From JTS-RE9 sp964649195 (GTDB lineage Bacteria > Planctomycetota > Phycisphaerae > Phycisphaerales > Phycisphaeraceae), in the NCBI GenBank assembly GCA_964649195.1, contig CAZYPK010000163.1, forward strand, positions 1 to 11,542: DNA of 11,542 nucleotides. Direction: 5' to 3'. Of the stretch, positions 1 through 5,165 are shown piece by piece. Within the stretch, counting starts at the first letter, position 1. The number at the start of each line of letters is the position of its first letter. The notes below the pieces were generated by a model. That model was not told the DNA's origin. It saw nothing but the letters and a program-made list of their open reading frames with translations, and did no database searches. Made by a program: the position numbers and the translations under genes.

Positions 1-72
1 CGATTCGTCATCACCCCGGTGTGACCTATTCATCGCAGCGGCCATCCGTCGGCAGGTCATTTGAGAAGTTTT

Positions 73-188
73 GGGTGGCTGGAGCTGAGGCTCTGCGAAG
101 CCCCGGCAAGGTGAACCGGATGAACCGGGGGGAGCCGGGGGGAGCCGGGGGGAGCCGGGGCTTCGCAGAGCCTCAGCCCCAGCCACCC
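73..188. repeat. Long inverted repeat with 35-bp arms
   Basis: The arms are 73-107 and 154-188. They match as reverse complements at 34 of 35 positions, with one A/G difference, around a 46-bp spacer. The left arm begins GGGTGGCTGG and ends GCCCCGGC. The right arm ends 20 nt before the sialidase start, just before its GGAGG box, so a transcript crossing it could fold into a very stable stem beside the translation start. Part of the same sequence, including the flanking AAACTTCTCAAA segment, recurs in inverse orientation at 9394-9426, so it is a dispersed element and not a private operator. No coding capacity is supported here. Confidence 0.9.
127..160 (+). repeat. 10-bp G-rich tandem repeat, possible G-quadruplex
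   Basis: Three runs of six G (127-132, 137-142, 147-152) and one run of four G (157-160) are each separated by AGCC, giving an exact 10-bp period. Four G tracts with 4-nt loops fit the classical intramolecular G-quadruplex pattern on the + strand. The block fills the loop of the surrounding inverted repeat, and its last tract lies in the right arm, so quadruplex and hairpin would compete. Folding is inference; the tract pattern is direct. Confidence 0.75.
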
Positions 189-207
189 GATGCGGAGGAA
201 TGAACGC

Positions 208-1458
208 ATGAAGACTCAGCACGGAATCGTGTCGTTCGTGGTCATGTCCGCGATGGTCATCGCCTTGTCCTCCGTTGCCGCGCAGGATGGCAAAAAAGAA
301 TCGCCCGCCGATGCTCAGGCCAGGATCCGGCGGATGGAGAAGATCGCCGACCACGCGCTGGTTCCGCCGATTCCCAACACCTCGCCGCTGCCCGATTACG
401 ACTACGACCAACTCGACTACGGCATGACGATCGGCATCGAGCGCACGCCCGGCGGCAGACTCTGGGCCTGCTGGGTGGCCGGCGGCGACAGCCCCAAGGC
501 TTTTTTCGTGCTCGCCACCAGTGATGATGATGGCGAAACCTGGTCCAAGCCGCGCCTCGTGCTGGATTCGCACGCGAAGGAGTTGCCGCGTGAACGCAGC
601 ATTCTCGTCGGCAATCTGTGGACGGATCCGAAGGGTCGGCTGTGGCTGATCTTCGATCAGTCGATGGATATGTTCGACGGCCGCGCCGGCGTGTGGGCCA
701 CGATCTGCGAGAACCCGGATGCGGAGAAGCCCGCGTGGTCGCCGCCGCGGCGCATCTGGCACGGCGTCACGCTCAACAAGCCGACGGTTCTGTCCACCGG
801 CGAATGGATGCTGCCCATCTCACTCGATCAGCGCGGCGGCTTCGGCCCGTTCAAGGGATGCTTCGCCGAGCTCGATCCGATGCGCGGCGCGAATGTGTTT
901 GTGTCAACCGATGAAGGCAAGACATGGAGCCGCCGGGGCATGGCTGTGTTTCCCAACCCCGACTGGCACGAACACATGATCGTCCAGCGAAAGGACGGCT
1001 CGCTCTGGATGCCGGCGCGAACGAGAACCGGCATCATGGAAAGCACATCGCTCGACGGCGGCGAAACATGGTCGAAGCCTGTCGATTCGGCCATCAAACA
1101 CCCCAACGCCCGCTTTCACATCCGCCGGCTGCAATCGGGCAAACTGCTGCTGATCAAGCACGGCGACCGCATCGACCGGCACACCGGCCGCGTGCAACTG
1201 AGCGCATGGCTGTCCGATGACGACGGCAAGACCTGGACCGGCGGCCTCGTGCTCGACGAACGCAAAGACGTCTCCTACCCCGACGGCTTTCAGGCTCCCG
1301 ATGGAAGAATCTTCATCTCATACGACCGCAACCGCGCCACCGATGGCGAAATCCTTCTGGCCCGCTTCACCGAAAACGACATCCTCGCGGGCAAACTGAC
1401 GGATCGGGAATCCAGATTGAAGATGCTGATCAGTCGGCCGCTCGCCAAACGGCCATGA
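208..1458 (+). CDS. Exported sialidase-like BNR/Asp-box protein
   Basis: This is a 416-residue exported protein of the BNR-repeat sialidase-like (GH33-related) beta-propeller group. Four Asp-boxes of the form S-x-D-x-G-x-x-W begin near residues 105, 233, 281 and 336, and the C-terminal YPDGFQAPDG...YDRNR segment is typical of bacterial BNR_2 proteins. The N-terminus has a hydrophobic signal segment (about residues 6-22) with likely cleavage after VAA at residue 25, so it probably acts in the periplasm or outside the cell on glycans. The ATG at 208 is preferred over the in-frame ATG at 190 because GGAGG at 194-198 sits 9 nt before it and the signal peptide then begins MKTQ. It stands alone, preceded by a large inverted repeat. 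True sialidase activity is uncertain, because Asp-boxes also occur in other hydrolases and in non-catalytic propellers. Confidence 0.88.
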   Translation: MKTQHGIVSFVVMSAMVIALSSVAAQDGKKESPADAQARIRRMEKIADHALVPPIPNTSPLPDYDYDQLDYGMTIGIERTPGGRLWACWVAGGDSPKAFFVLATSDDDGETWSKPRLVLDSHAKELPRERSILVGNLWTDPKGRLWLIFDQSMDMFDGRAGVWATICENPDAEKPAWSPPRRIWHGVTLNKPTVLSTGEWMLPISLDQRGGFGPFKGCFAELDPMRGANVFVSTDEGKTWSRRGMAVFPNPDWHEHMIVQRKDGSLWMPARTRTGIMESTSLDGGETWSKPVDSAIKHPNARFHIRRLQSGKLLLIKHGDRIDRHTGRVQLSAWLSDDDGKTWTGGLVLDERKDVSYPDGFQAPDGRIFISYDRNRATDGEILLARFTENDILAGKLTDRESRLKMLISRPLAKRP

Positions 1459-1512
1459 CGTTGACACCGCAAAGAGCTTCTCCAGTTCAACGGGAATCTG
1501 CACGACCGGCAC

Positions 1513-1615
1513 AGAGGTCAGAAGTCAGAGGTCAAAGGTCAGAAAAGCATTGTCAGTTTCCCAGTGGTTTGTTTCGTGCTGATCTCTGATCTCTGATCTC
1601 TGATTTCTGACCTCT
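1513..1615. repeat. Heptamer tandem repeats in inverted orientation
   Basis: The 160-bp gap between the sialidase and the convergent SnoaL-like gene holds two blocks of 7-bp units. At 1513-1542 the units are AGAGGTC, AGAAGTC and AGAGGTC-like variants. At 1579-1615 they are CTGATCT three times, then CTGATTT and CTGACCT. The second block reads as an imperfect reverse complement of the first, so the region could form a long imperfect hairpin. It lies at the convergent 3' ends of both genes, where it might aid termination, but the stem is imperfect and this is inference. Similar heptamer arrays occur at 5007-5048 and 5131-5144. Confidence 0.85.
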
Positions 1616-1618
1616 TTT

Positions 1619-1987
1619 TCAACGGGTTGGCAGGGCCTGTCTCTCGGCAAGCCGGCAAGTCAGCTTGATGATTCTTCCACTCACGGACAGGATGCGGAAC
1701 GTCATGACGAGTGGATCGGGAAGTCCGGTCCGGTCGAAGGTGCCATCCACCTTCGCGGTGAATGTGACATCGTTTTCATCTCCGCTTGCGTCCAACACAT
1801 CGAACATCACGTTGACCGCAAAGATGTCGCCGGCCGCCCACGTGCGTATCGCCTCGCGGCCTCGGATGATCCGTCCCGCGTCATCGACGACGGCATCCTC
1901 GGCAAACAGTTCGATGAAGCCGGCCGGGTCCTTGCCGTTGGTCGTGCGGACGTAGCCGGCCGCCGGTGCGGGTAATTGTTCGATCAT
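1619..1987 (-). CDS. SnoaL/NTF2-like fold protein
   Basis: This 122-residue protein resembles the nuclear transport factor 2 (SnoaL-like) superfamily. The segment F-x-E-L-F-A-E-D-A-V-V-D-D, then a GRE-A-I-R-T-W helix and beta strands such as MTFRILSVSGRIIKL, follow the usual helix-then-sheet order, and the length fits a single domain. Such folds serve as small-molecule enzymes, ligand pockets or dimerisation domains, and sequence alone does not say which. The ATG at 1987 is chosen because GGAGA lies 7 nt upstream and the homologous part begins there; the longer frame to 2128 uses GTG and overlaps the preceding gene. It starts 38 nt after the TIGR03067-type gene and is the last member of the sigma-led cluster. 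Its presence recalls ECF41-type sigma factors, which carry a fused SnoaL-like domain, but here the domain is a separate protein. Confidence 0.82.
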   Translation of the reverse strand: MIEQLPAPAAGYVRTTNGKDPAGFIELFAEDAVVDDAGRIIRGREAIRTWAAGDIFAVNVMFDVLDASGDENDVTFTAKVDGTFDRTGLPDPLVMTFRILSVSGRIIKLTCRLAERQALPTR

Positions 1988-2025
1988 GGTTTGGTCTCCG
2001 TTGTCAATGGTTTCGGTGGCCGATC

Positions 2026-2511
2026 TCATTTGTTCGGCTTCACCCGTTTGAGTTCGATGATCACGTCGGCCTGCTTCGGATCGAATCCTTTGGGGCGCGG
2101 TTTGCCGATCCATTCCTTGCCCTTCCACTGCCCGGCCACGCAGGCCACCTTCAGCTTGTCCCCGTCGAGGTTGTAAATGCCCAGCGCATCCCTGCCCTCC
2201 TTTTTGGCGTCATGCGAACGATGGTCCCACACTCGCGGCGTAACGGTCGGGTCGATCTCGAACGTGCCCGCCCACAACTCCTTCCCGTCTTTGTCATGGG
2301 CCGCGTAGGCGCCGTCCTTGTTGAACACGAGTCGGCGGGCGTCCTTCGTCGCCCCGTCCGGTTGGACGACGACGATCTCCCAGGTGCCGGAGAAAATCTC
2401 CAATGCCATTGCGACGGCATCTGCGCTCTTGGCCGGCTCTGACTTCGTTCCGTCCGCCAAGGCCACGCACGCGATGACCATCCACATCACGGTCAAAATG
2501 AAACGGCGCAT
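2026..2511 (-). CDS. Secreted TIGR03067-type protein
   Basis: This 161-residue exported protein matches the pattern of the TIGR03067 domain family, which is greatly expanded in planctomycetes and has no known biochemical function. Characteristic pieces are the opening F-S-G-T-W-E-I-V, a central E-L-W-A-G-T-F-E-I-D-P-T, then L-G-I-Y-N-L-D-G-D-K-L-K and a C-terminal I-I-E-L-K-R. A signal peptide covers about residues 1-19, ending in an A-L-A site, so the mature protein probably sits in the periplasm. The ATG at 2511 has AAGGAG about 6 nt upstream. It lies 27 nt after the dehydrogenase stop and 38 nt before the SnoaL-like start, which supports co-transcription. It is useful mainly as a taxonomic marker; how it relates to the redox and sigma genes is unknown. 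Confidence 0.87.
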   Translation of the reverse strand: MRRFILTVMWMVIACVALADGTKSEPAKSADAVAMALEIFSGTWEIVVVQPDGATKDARRLVFNKDGAYAAHDKDGKELWAGTFEIDPTVTPRVWDHRSHDAKKEGRDALGIYNLDGDKLKVACVAGQWKGKEWIGKPRPKGFDPKQADVIIELKRVKPNK

Positions 2512-2538
2512 TGTTCACTCCTTTGTTGAAGGGTTTGG

Positions 2539-3294
2539 TTATCGCAGCCCGCCGGAGGCGAGGATGATCTCGCCGGTCAGCCAGCCGGAATCGTCCGAGG
2601 CGAGAAACACCACGATCTTGGCGATGTCCGACGGCGTACCGATGCGGCCCAGCGGCGTCCTGGCGACCAGTTGCGTCTCGAACTCGCTCCCCACGCCGTA
2701 CAACCCGGCGGCCTTGGCGCCCTCACTCAGCGTGGCGCCGGGGTTGACGGAGTTCACCCGGATTCTTCGCGGGGCCAGTTCCTTGGACAAAACGCCGGTG
2801 ATGGCATCCAGGGCGCTCTTGCTGGCCGAGTAGATCGAATAACCGGGCGGGCACATCCGGGAGGCGCCGGAGCCGATGTTGATCACGCTCCCGCCGTTGG
2901 GTCCGAAATGCCTGAGCGATTCCCGGATGACCAGAAGCGGCCCGAGCACATTCGTATTGAACTCCCGGTGGAACTCGTCTTCGGTCGCCTCCTCCAGCGG
3001 CATCGTCGCATAGACCCCGGCGTTGTTCACGAGGATGTCGAGCGTGCCGAACGTCCGATCGACCTCGGCGAGCATTCGAGCCACATCGGGCGACCTGGAC
3101 ACATCGCCTGGAACTGCAACGGCTCTTCCGCCGGCCTTGGTGATCTCGCTGACCACGGTTTCCGCGCCGGGCCGATCGGTGACGTAGTTCACGACGACCG
3201 CCGCACCGGCCGCAGCCAGTCCCGTGGCGATCCCGGCGCCGATCCCTTTCGATGCACCCGTCACCAGCGCGACTTTATCGTTCAGTTTTGACAT
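2539..3294 (-). CDS. Short-chain dehydrogenase/reductase
   Basis: This 251-residue classical SDR oxidoreductase should use NAD(P) to oxidise or reduce an alcohol or ketone in the cytoplasm. The Rossmann cofactor motif TGASKGIG is at residues 12-19, NNAG at 90-93, the catalytic Asn at 115, Ser at 142, and Tyr155-x3-Lys159. The end, L-T-G-E-I-I-L-A-S-G-G, is typical of the glucose 1-dehydrogenase / 3-oxoacyl-ACP reductase branch. The N36-Y37 after the second strand is common in NADP-preferring members, which is only suggestive. The substrate cannot be read from the sequence. The ATG at 3294 is chosen over the TTG at 3342 because an exact AGGAGGT lies 6 nt upstream. That ribosome binding site is the 3' arm of a perfect 9-bp hairpin, so translation may be controlled. 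The gene follows the sigma factor by 66 nt and precedes the TIGR03067-type gene by 27 nt. Confidence 0.93.
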   Translation of the reverse strand: MSKLNDKVALVTGASKGIGAGIATGLAAAGAAVVVNYVTDRPGAETVVSEITKAGGRAVAVPGDVSRSPDVARMLAEVDRTFGTLDILVNNAGVYATMPLEEATEDEFHREFNTNVLGPLLVIRESLRHFGPNGGSVINIGSGASRMCPPGYSIYSASKSALDAITGVLSKELAPRRIRVNSVNPGATLSEGAKAAGLYGVGSEFETQLVARTPLGRIGTPSDIAKIVVFLASDDSGWLTGEIILASGGLR

Positions 3295-3301
3295 CGGTTG
3301 A

Positions 3302-3329
3302 CCTCCTGCCCCATAGACACGGCAGGAGG
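3302..3329 (-). promoter_or_regulatory. Hairpin hiding the dehydrogenase Shine-Dalgarno
   Basis: On the transcribed strand CCTCCTGCC and GGCAGGAGG form a perfect 9-bp stem around a 10-nt loop. The second arm contains the AGGAGG ribosome binding site of the dehydrogenase, which ends 6-7 nt before its ATG. Seven of the nine pairs are G-C, so the site should be largely closed unless opened by temperature, a ligand, a protein or ribosomes arriving from the sigma gene. The pairing is directly visible; a regulatory role is inference. Confidence 0.7.
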
Positions 3330-3330
3330 C

Positions 3331-3348
3331 CGACTGTGACAACAGTCG
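3331..3348 (-). promoter_or_regulatory. Second small hairpin before the dehydrogenase
   Basis: CGACTGT (3331-3337) and ACAGTCG (3342-3348) form a perfect 7-bp stem with a 4-nt loop. It lies directly upstream of the ribosome-binding-site hairpin and 12 nt after the sigma stop codon. On the transcribed strand no T run follows, so it is not a simple terminator for the sigma gene. The + strand has T7 a few bases later, but no + gene there needs terminating. It may be part of a two-hairpin leader or an mRNA-stability element. Confidence 0.5.
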
Positions 3349-3360
3349 CGCGAGTTTTTT

Positions 3361-4245
3361 TCAGGTGAGGTGCAACGCCGCGCGGATGTTCGGCCGGTCC
3401 AGCATCCGCCGCAGCCAATTCACCTGGTCCGGCGACTGGAGGAACGGGTGATCGCGGAAGATGGCGGCGTGCTGATGCTCGATGACATCCTCGATCTCAC
3501 GGATCGTCTCGGGCGCGACATCGCGGACTCGCTCGACATGTTGCGAAACGAACATCAGGTTTCGGGGATCGACGTGCCCGGCTTCGATGAAGCCTCGGGT
3601 CTTCTTCGGGCAGCGACAGGGATTGTTCTTGTTCACCAGCCCGCACTGGTGGTTCATGAAGTTGTGAAGATCGCGGCGGGCGCGGGCCAGGCACTGGCGG
3701 AAGTTGTCGGCGGTCATCTCCAGCACCTCCGCACCCACCGTGTCGCCGGCGCCGAGAATCGCGCCGAGCGTGAAGATCAGCCGTTGCCTGCGGTCGAGGC
3801 AGAGCAGCATGCCCATCGTGCAACTGTTTTTGGTCTCCTCCACCAACAGCGCCGCTTCCACGGGCGCCGTGGCCGGATCGGGCAGGTCCAGATCGGGCGT
3901 GCCCTCGATGGCGGCGCCGTAATGGGCGAATGTCGTCGTCCGCGTCTCAGCCCATCGGCGCCTTTGGTTAAGAACATGGTTGCAGGCGATGCGGTAAAGC
4001 CATGTGCGAAACTTGCTTTCGCCTTTGAACGTGCCGAGCCTGGTGACGACCTTGACGAGCACCTCCTGGGTGACTTCCTCAGCGTCCTGCGGCCGAAAGA
4101 CCATGCGCACGGCGATGTTGTAAACCCACGCCTGATGCCGCAGGATCAGCTTTTCCAGCGCCGCCCGGTCGCCGCCGATCGCCTGCTCGACCAAGGCGGA
4201 ATCGGTGCGATCATCTTCGGCGACTTCGGTGAAGGGATTGAACAT
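3361..4245 (-). CDS. ECF sigma factor with Cys-rich C-terminal extension
   Basis: This 294-residue sigma-70 family factor of the extracytoplasmic-function type should direct RNA polymerase to a specific promoter set. Region 2 spans about residues 27-97, with the usual D-A-E-E-V-T-Q-E-V and F-R-T-W-L-Y-R-I-A-C-N core. Region 4 spans about 137-195, ending in a helix-turn-helix (T-A-D-N-F-R-Q-C-L-A-R-A-R). A further 100 residues follow, which ordinary ECF factors lack. The extension opens with C201, C210, C212 and H224 in an N-P-C-R-C-P-K-K setting and could bind zinc or sense redox state; that is inference. I recall similar NPCRC-tailed sigma factors in other phyla, but no function. The ATG at 4245 has GGAG 7 nt upstream. 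No anti-sigma gene is adjacent, so the tail may provide built-in control. A 27-bp dyad lies 13 nt before the start, and three co-directional genes follow. Confidence 0.92.
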   Translation of the reverse strand: MFNPFTEVAEDDRTDSALVEQAIGGDRAALEKLILRHQAWVYNIAVRMVFRPQDAEEVTQEVLVKVVTRLGTFKGESKFRTWLYRIACNHVLNQRRRWAETRTTTFAHYGAAIEGTPDLDLPDPATAPVEAALLVEETKNSCTMGMLLCLDRRQRLIFTLGAILGAGDTVGAEVLEMTADNFRQCLARARRDLHNFMNHQCGLVNKNNPCRCPKKTRGFIEAGHVDPRNLMFVSQHVERVRDVAPETIREIEDVIEHQHAAIFRDHPFLQSPDQVNWLRRMLDRPNIRAALHLT

Positions 4246-4258
4246 GGCTCGGCTCCAT

Positions 4259-4285
4259 TGTCCGGGGAATCATATTCCTTGGACA
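4259..4285. promoter_or_regulatory. 27-bp dyad upstream of the sigma gene
   Basis: TGTCC, 2 nt, GGAAT, 3 nt, ATTCC, 2 nt, GGACA: both 5-bp half-site pairs are perfectly symmetrical about the centre, and only the two internal dinucleotides do not match. It lies 13 nt before the sigma ATG and overlaps none of the tRNA-Leu gene. It could be a dimeric regulator operator or a leader hairpin that affects sigma translation. The location between divergent transcripts also allows an effect on tRNA-Leu. The regulator is unknown. Confidence 0.65.
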
Positions 4286-4289
4286 GCGG

Positions 4290-4318
4290 TTGCACAGCCA
4301 GTGTGACAGGCATATGGT
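4290..4318 (+). promoter_or_regulatory. Likely promoter of tRNA-Leu
   Basis: TTGCAC at 4290-4295 and TATGGT at 4313-4318 are separated by 17 nt, the preferred spacing for the main sigma factor. The predicted start near 4325 lies about 9 nt before the mature tRNA. Both boxes are moderate matches (3 of 6 and 4 of 6), so the assignment rests on spacing and position. Confidence 0.5.
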
Positions 4319-4333
4319 TTGTTTCTAGGCCCT

Positions 4334-4419
4334 GCCCCTGTGGCGAAACTGGCAGACGCAAGGGACTTAAAATCCCTTTCCCAGCAATGGGAGTGCGGGT
4401 TCGATCCCCGCCGGGGGTA
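4334..4419 (+). tRNA. tRNA-Leu (anticodon UAA)
   Basis: The acceptor stem GCCCCTG pairs with CGGGGGT at 4412-4418 (with two G-U type pairs), and A4419 is the discriminator base. The anticodon stem AGGGA/TCCCT encloses the loop CTTAAAA, giving anticodon TAA, which reads UUA/UUG leucine codons. A long variable arm follows, as expected for class II tRNA-Leu. The T arm GCGGG-TTCGATC-CCCGC is at 4395-4411. The 3' CCA is not encoded, so it must be added enzymatically. An open reading frame covers this region but is an artefact. Confidence 0.95.
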
Positions 4420-4445
4420 TTCAACATCATCGAGAGGACATGGCG

Positions 4446-4454
4446 TTTTTTTTT
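4446..4454 (+). terminator. T9 run after tRNA-Leu
   Basis: Nine consecutive T residues lie 27 nt after the tRNA. No convincing GC-rich stem precedes them, so this is a weak candidate for an intrinsic terminator. Confidence 0.25.
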
Positions 4455-4507
4455 GTGGATGGTGCGGAACGATCCCGTCGCTGCGATCCAGGGGGATCGC
4501 GGCGCGC

Positions 4508-4534
4508 TTGAACGGTTTGGGCGATCGCTATAAT
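4508..4534 (+). promoter_or_regulatory. Candidate promoter of the Minf_1886-type gene
   Basis: A perfect TATAAT at 4529-4534 is preceded by TTGAAC at 4508-4513, with a short 15-nt spacer. Transcription would begin near 4541 and leave a leader of about 54 nt before the ATG at 4595. The -10 box is strong for such GC-rich DNA; the spacing is below optimum. Confidence 0.5.
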
Positions 4535-4594
4535 CTGCCCCGACAGTTCGGGCATGGAGCCCGGGAGCGACCGCCACCTTCCTTCGAGAATGCG

Positions 4595-5002
4595 ATGAGA
4601 GACATGGAACTACTTTCCGTCGCAAGCCGGACGAAATATCCGATCGATGCGTTCCTTTTCGTTCAGCGAGGCTTGGACTACACGGTCACGCGGCTGCATG
4701 GCAGACGTTCGCCGGCTGACGTTCTCGCCGAAAGCGAAACCGATGAATCGAGGCACATCAGCGGCCGGCAACTTTGTCACGGCCTGCGCGATTACGCGAT
4801 GGAGCAATACGGCCTGCTCGCCAAGGCGGTGCTGCAACGATGGCGCATCACCCGTTGCGAGGACTTTGGCCAGATCGTCTTCGCCATGGTGCAGGGGAAG
4901 ATCATGCGCAAAACCGAACGCGACAGCATCGATGACTTCAATAACGTCTTCGAATTCTCCGAAGCCTTCTCCCCGGCGGCGATCCTGACCGACCGCGTGT
5001 GA
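4595..5002 (+). CDS. Minf_1886 family protein
   Basis: This 135-residue soluble protein resembles the Minf_1886 family, small proteins common in Verrucomicrobia and Planctomycetes with no established function. Recognisable features are Y-P-I-D-A-F-x-F-V-Q-x-G-L-D-Y-T near the N-terminus, R-H-I-S-G-R-Q-L-x-x-G-L-R-D-Y-A-M-E-Q-Y-G in the middle, then E-D-F-G-Q-I-V-F and a final D-D-F-x-N-V-F-E-F-S-E-A-F. There is no signal peptide or membrane segment. The start is uncertain: ATG at 4595 or 4604, neither with a strong ribosome binding site. The open frame runs back through the tRNA, but that part is not coding. A perfect TATAAT at 4529-4534 supports its own promoter. It stands alone, followed by heptamer repeats. 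Confidence 0.85.
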   Translation: MRDMELLSVASRTKYPIDAFLFVQRGLDYTVTRLHGRRSPADVLAESETDESRHISGRQLCHGLRDYAMEQYGLLAKAVLQRWRITRCEDFGQIVFAMVQGKIMRKTERDSIDDFNNVFEFSEAFSPAAILTDRV

Positions 5003-5006
5003 GGGA

Positions 5007-5048
5007 AGCTATCAGCTATCATCAATCAGATTTGAGATTTGAGATTTC
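5007..5048. repeat. Six-unit heptamer tandem repeat
   Basis: Six 7-bp units run in exact phase starting 5 nt after the Minf_1886-type stop: AGCTATC twice, ATCAATC, AGATTTG twice, and AGATTTC. Units drift in sequence while keeping the 7-bp period, as in the arrays at 1513-1615. Confidence 0.85.
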
Positions 5049-5065
5049 TGGATAACCTCACGCCC

Positions 5066-5081
5066 AAGCCGCTTGCGGCTT
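5066..5081. terminator. Perfect 7-bp dyad, AAGCCGC/GCGGCTT
   Basis: AAGCCGC at 5066-5072 and GCGGCTT at 5075-5081 are perfect reverse complements 2 nt apart. It lies between the Minf_1886-type gene and the oxygenase gene and could form a short stem. No T run follows, so a terminator role is weak; it may be another dispersed palindrome. Confidence 0.3.
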
Positions 5082-5130
5082 CGCAATCCCTGGTTCACGG
5101 TACATCCGGGGTTATTCAGAACTCCCATTC

Positions 5131-5144
5131 CAGATTTCAGATTT
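5131..5144. repeat. Two-unit heptamer repeat, CAGATTT
   Basis: CAGATTT occurs twice in tandem, 21 nt before the oxygenase start, close to the AGATTTG units at 5028-5048. It probably belongs to the same class of repeats. The 5049-5130 stretch between them holds only a short dyad. Confidence 0.6.
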
Positions 5145-5165
5145 CACAGGAAAGGACCGGCGAAG

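Noticed and set aside
192..323. MbcA/Xre-type antitoxin motif in the unknown partner protein (residue numbers 192-204 and 315-323, coded at 8308-8703)
   Set aside because: The GxxPR motifs recall the C-terminus of that family, but the rest of the protein and its length do not fit, and no RES toxin is adjacent.
3331..3360. Intrinsic terminator on the + strand (7-bp stem then T7)
   Set aside because: No + strand gene ends nearby, and six bases separate the stem from the T run; it fits better as part of the minus-strand leader structure.
3370..4533. 387-codon + strand open frame opposite the sigma factor
   Set aside because: It is antisense to a clear ECF sigma gene and runs through the tRNA-Leu; the protein has no recognisable domain. 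GC-rich codon bias produces such frames.
4319..5002. Longer start of the Minf_1886-type gene
   Set aside because: The extra N-terminal part would be translated from tRNA-Leu sequence and lies upstream of the perfect TATAAT.
5007..5144. CRISPR or iteron-type replication origin in the heptamer repeats
   Set aside because: Units are 7 bp with no spacers, they drift in sequence, and no replication initiator gene or DnaA-box cluster is present.
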